Assembly (NCBI GenBank): GCA_945907055.1
Contig: CAMDSG010000095.1
Span: 1-6,804 of the forward strand
DNA from: Bifidobacterium breve
GTDB taxonomy: Bacteria; Actinomycetota; Acidimicrobiia; IMCC26256
Direction of reading: 5' to 3'
Length of the DNA stretch: 6,804 bases
Position numbers and translations under genes: made by a program. This document shows, piece by piece, positions 6,279-6,804 of the stretch; the stretch's first letter is position 1, and the number at the start of each line of letters is the position of its first letter. The notes under the pieces are model-generated. The model worked only from the letters and a program-made list of their open reading frames with translations. It did not search any database and was not told where the DNA came from.

Positions 6279-6479
6279 ATGCCTACAGGCACCGTCAAGT
6301 GGTTCAACGCCGAAAAGGGCTATGGCTTCATTTCCCGTGAAGGTGGAGCGGACGTTTTCGTCCACTTCTCCGCAATCGAGGGCTCGGGTTACCGTTCACT
6401 CGAAGAGGGACAGAACGTGGAGTTTGAGTCCGGCCCCGGCCGTAAAGGTGAGGAAGCTCGCGACGTTCGCGTCATCTGA
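6279..6479 (+). CDS. cspA: CspA-family cold-shock protein
   Basis: A 66-residue single cold-shock domain that should bind single-stranded RNA and DNA and act as an RNA chaperone in the cytoplasm. It begins MPTGTVKWFNAEKGYGFI, containing RNP1 (KGYGFI, 13-18), followed by RNP2 (VFVHF, 26-30). SLEEGQNVEFE (40-50) is also typical of the family. The length is standard and nothing is truncated. It has its own leader and promoter candidates and is closed off downstream by a strong terminator, so it is probably monocistronic. Its placement between a c-di-GMP gene and menC says little about its role. The family is certain; which paralogue it is, and whether it is cold-induced, cannot be told from sequence. 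Confidence 0.96.
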   Translation: MPTGTVKWFNAEKGYGFISREGGADVFVHFSAIEGSGYRSLEEGQNVEFESGPGRKGEEARDVRVI

Positions 6480-6510
6480 GTCAATCACGTTTTCCAAACG
6501 TATAGGAGAG

Positions 6511-6539
6511 GCCGATCGGGTTCGCCCGGTCGGCTTTTT
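6511..6539 (+). terminator. Rho-independent terminator after cspA
   Basis: A 10-bp stem, GCCGATCGGG (6511-6520) with CCCGGTCGGC (6525-6534), holds one T-G pair and a TTCG loop, and five Ts (6535-6539) follow. It lies 32 bases after the cspA stop. There is no T-tract on the other strand, so it works in the plus direction only, and should insulate menC from cspA transcription. Confidence 0.93.
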
Positions 6540-6595
6540 CGCGTCTGGAGTAGAACTCTGCGGCCCGACATTTACGAATCTGCGAGAGTATTGAG

Positions 6596-6804
6596 ATGAA
6601 GATCAAGGCTGCTGAGACTCTGCGAATACAAATCCCGCTGGTAAACCCATTTCATACAGTGCATTCAGAGCAGAGCATGCGCGAGTTGCTGCTACTGCAC
6701 ATCACCACTGATCTTGGCGATGGATGGGGCGAGTGCAGTGCGTTCCCAACGAGTGGTTACTCGCAAGAGACCCTGGACTCTGCGCAGAACAAAATTGAAG
6801 GCCT
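6596..6804 (+). CDS. menC: o-Succinylbenzoate synthase MenC, 5' part
   Basis: The first 69 codons of an open frame that runs off the window. MenC, an enolase-superfamily enzyme, dehydrates SHCHC (2-succinyl-6-hydroxy-2,4-cyclohexadiene-1-carboxylate) to o-succinylbenzoate. The visible part is the N-terminal capping domain. LRIQIPLVNPFHTVHSEQ (9-26) and the GWGECSAFPTSGYS stretch (43-56) fit the OSBS/N-succinylamino-acid racemase type of MenC. The catalytic barrel with its lysines and metal ligands lies outside. ATG 6596 follows GAGAG (6584-6588) by 7 bases. The racemase activity known in this family cannot be excluded, but menB in the same locus favours menaquinone synthesis. The upstream terminator implies a separate promoter in 6540-6595 or read-through; I saw no clear promoter boxes. 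Confidence 0.85.
   Translation, partial: MKIKAAETLRIQIPLVNPFHTVHSEQSMRELLLLHITTDLGDGWGECSAFPTSGYSQETLDSAQNKIEG

Noticed and set aside
6041..6340. 99-residue open frame in the cspA leader
   Set aside because: It has no recognisable domain, covers structured leader sequence, and overlaps cspA in another frame.
6198..6479. Longer cold-shock protein starting at GTG 6198
   Set aside because: The 27-residue extension is not found in CspA proteins, and AAGGAG at 6265-6270 is ideally spaced for ATG 6279.

Overview
The window looks like a chromosomal segment from an actinobacterium of moderate GC content. I did not compute the GC; the impression comes from reading the codons. The main evidence is a full-length MenB that, as I remember the Mycobacterium tuberculosis protein, is close to it almost throughout and carries the type II (bicarbonate-independent) active site. 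There is also an acyl-CoA ligase of the FadD8 type, a DUF2142 membrane protein and an actinobacterial-style 66-residue cold-shock protein. The class cannot be resolved from this sequence alone.

Layout, left to right. Three genes run on the plus strand with gaps of only 28 and 33 bases, and are probably one operon: a FadD8-like acyl-CoA ligase (56-1621), a DUF2142 polytopic membrane protein (1650-3179) and menB (3213-4112). A GGDEF-EAL protein with an N-terminal PAS-like region (4191-5882) converges on them from the minus strand. The 78-base junction is largely a 13-bp tandem repeat that also supplies the stop codon of the GGDEF-EAL gene. A roughly 400-base divergent region (5883-6278) follows. 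It holds no convincing gene but does hold two candidate plus-strand promoters, a 20-bp imperfect direct repeat, several hairpins and the leader of a cold-shock gene (6279-6479). That gene ends in a textbook Rho-independent terminator (6511-6539). The window closes with the first 69 codons of menC (6596 onward), whose 3' end lies outside.

Functionally this is part of a menaquinone (vitamin K2) locus. MenC makes o-succinylbenzoate, a CoA ligase activates it, and MenB cyclises o-succinylbenzoyl-CoA to 1,4-dihydroxy-2-naphthoyl-CoA. MenC and MenB are here, and the ligase beside them is FadD8-like rather than a short canonical MenE. Whether it takes part in the pathway is open. The c-di-GMP gene and the cold-shock gene sit between menB and menC and have no obvious metabolic link to either.

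The most interesting non-coding signal is in the cspA leader. A segment about 100 bases upstream can pair with the cspA Shine-Dalgarno over about 15 base pairs with two small interruptions, which could form a temperature- or ligand-responsive translational switch. I saw no CRISPR array, tRNA, rRNA, insertion sequence or defence system.
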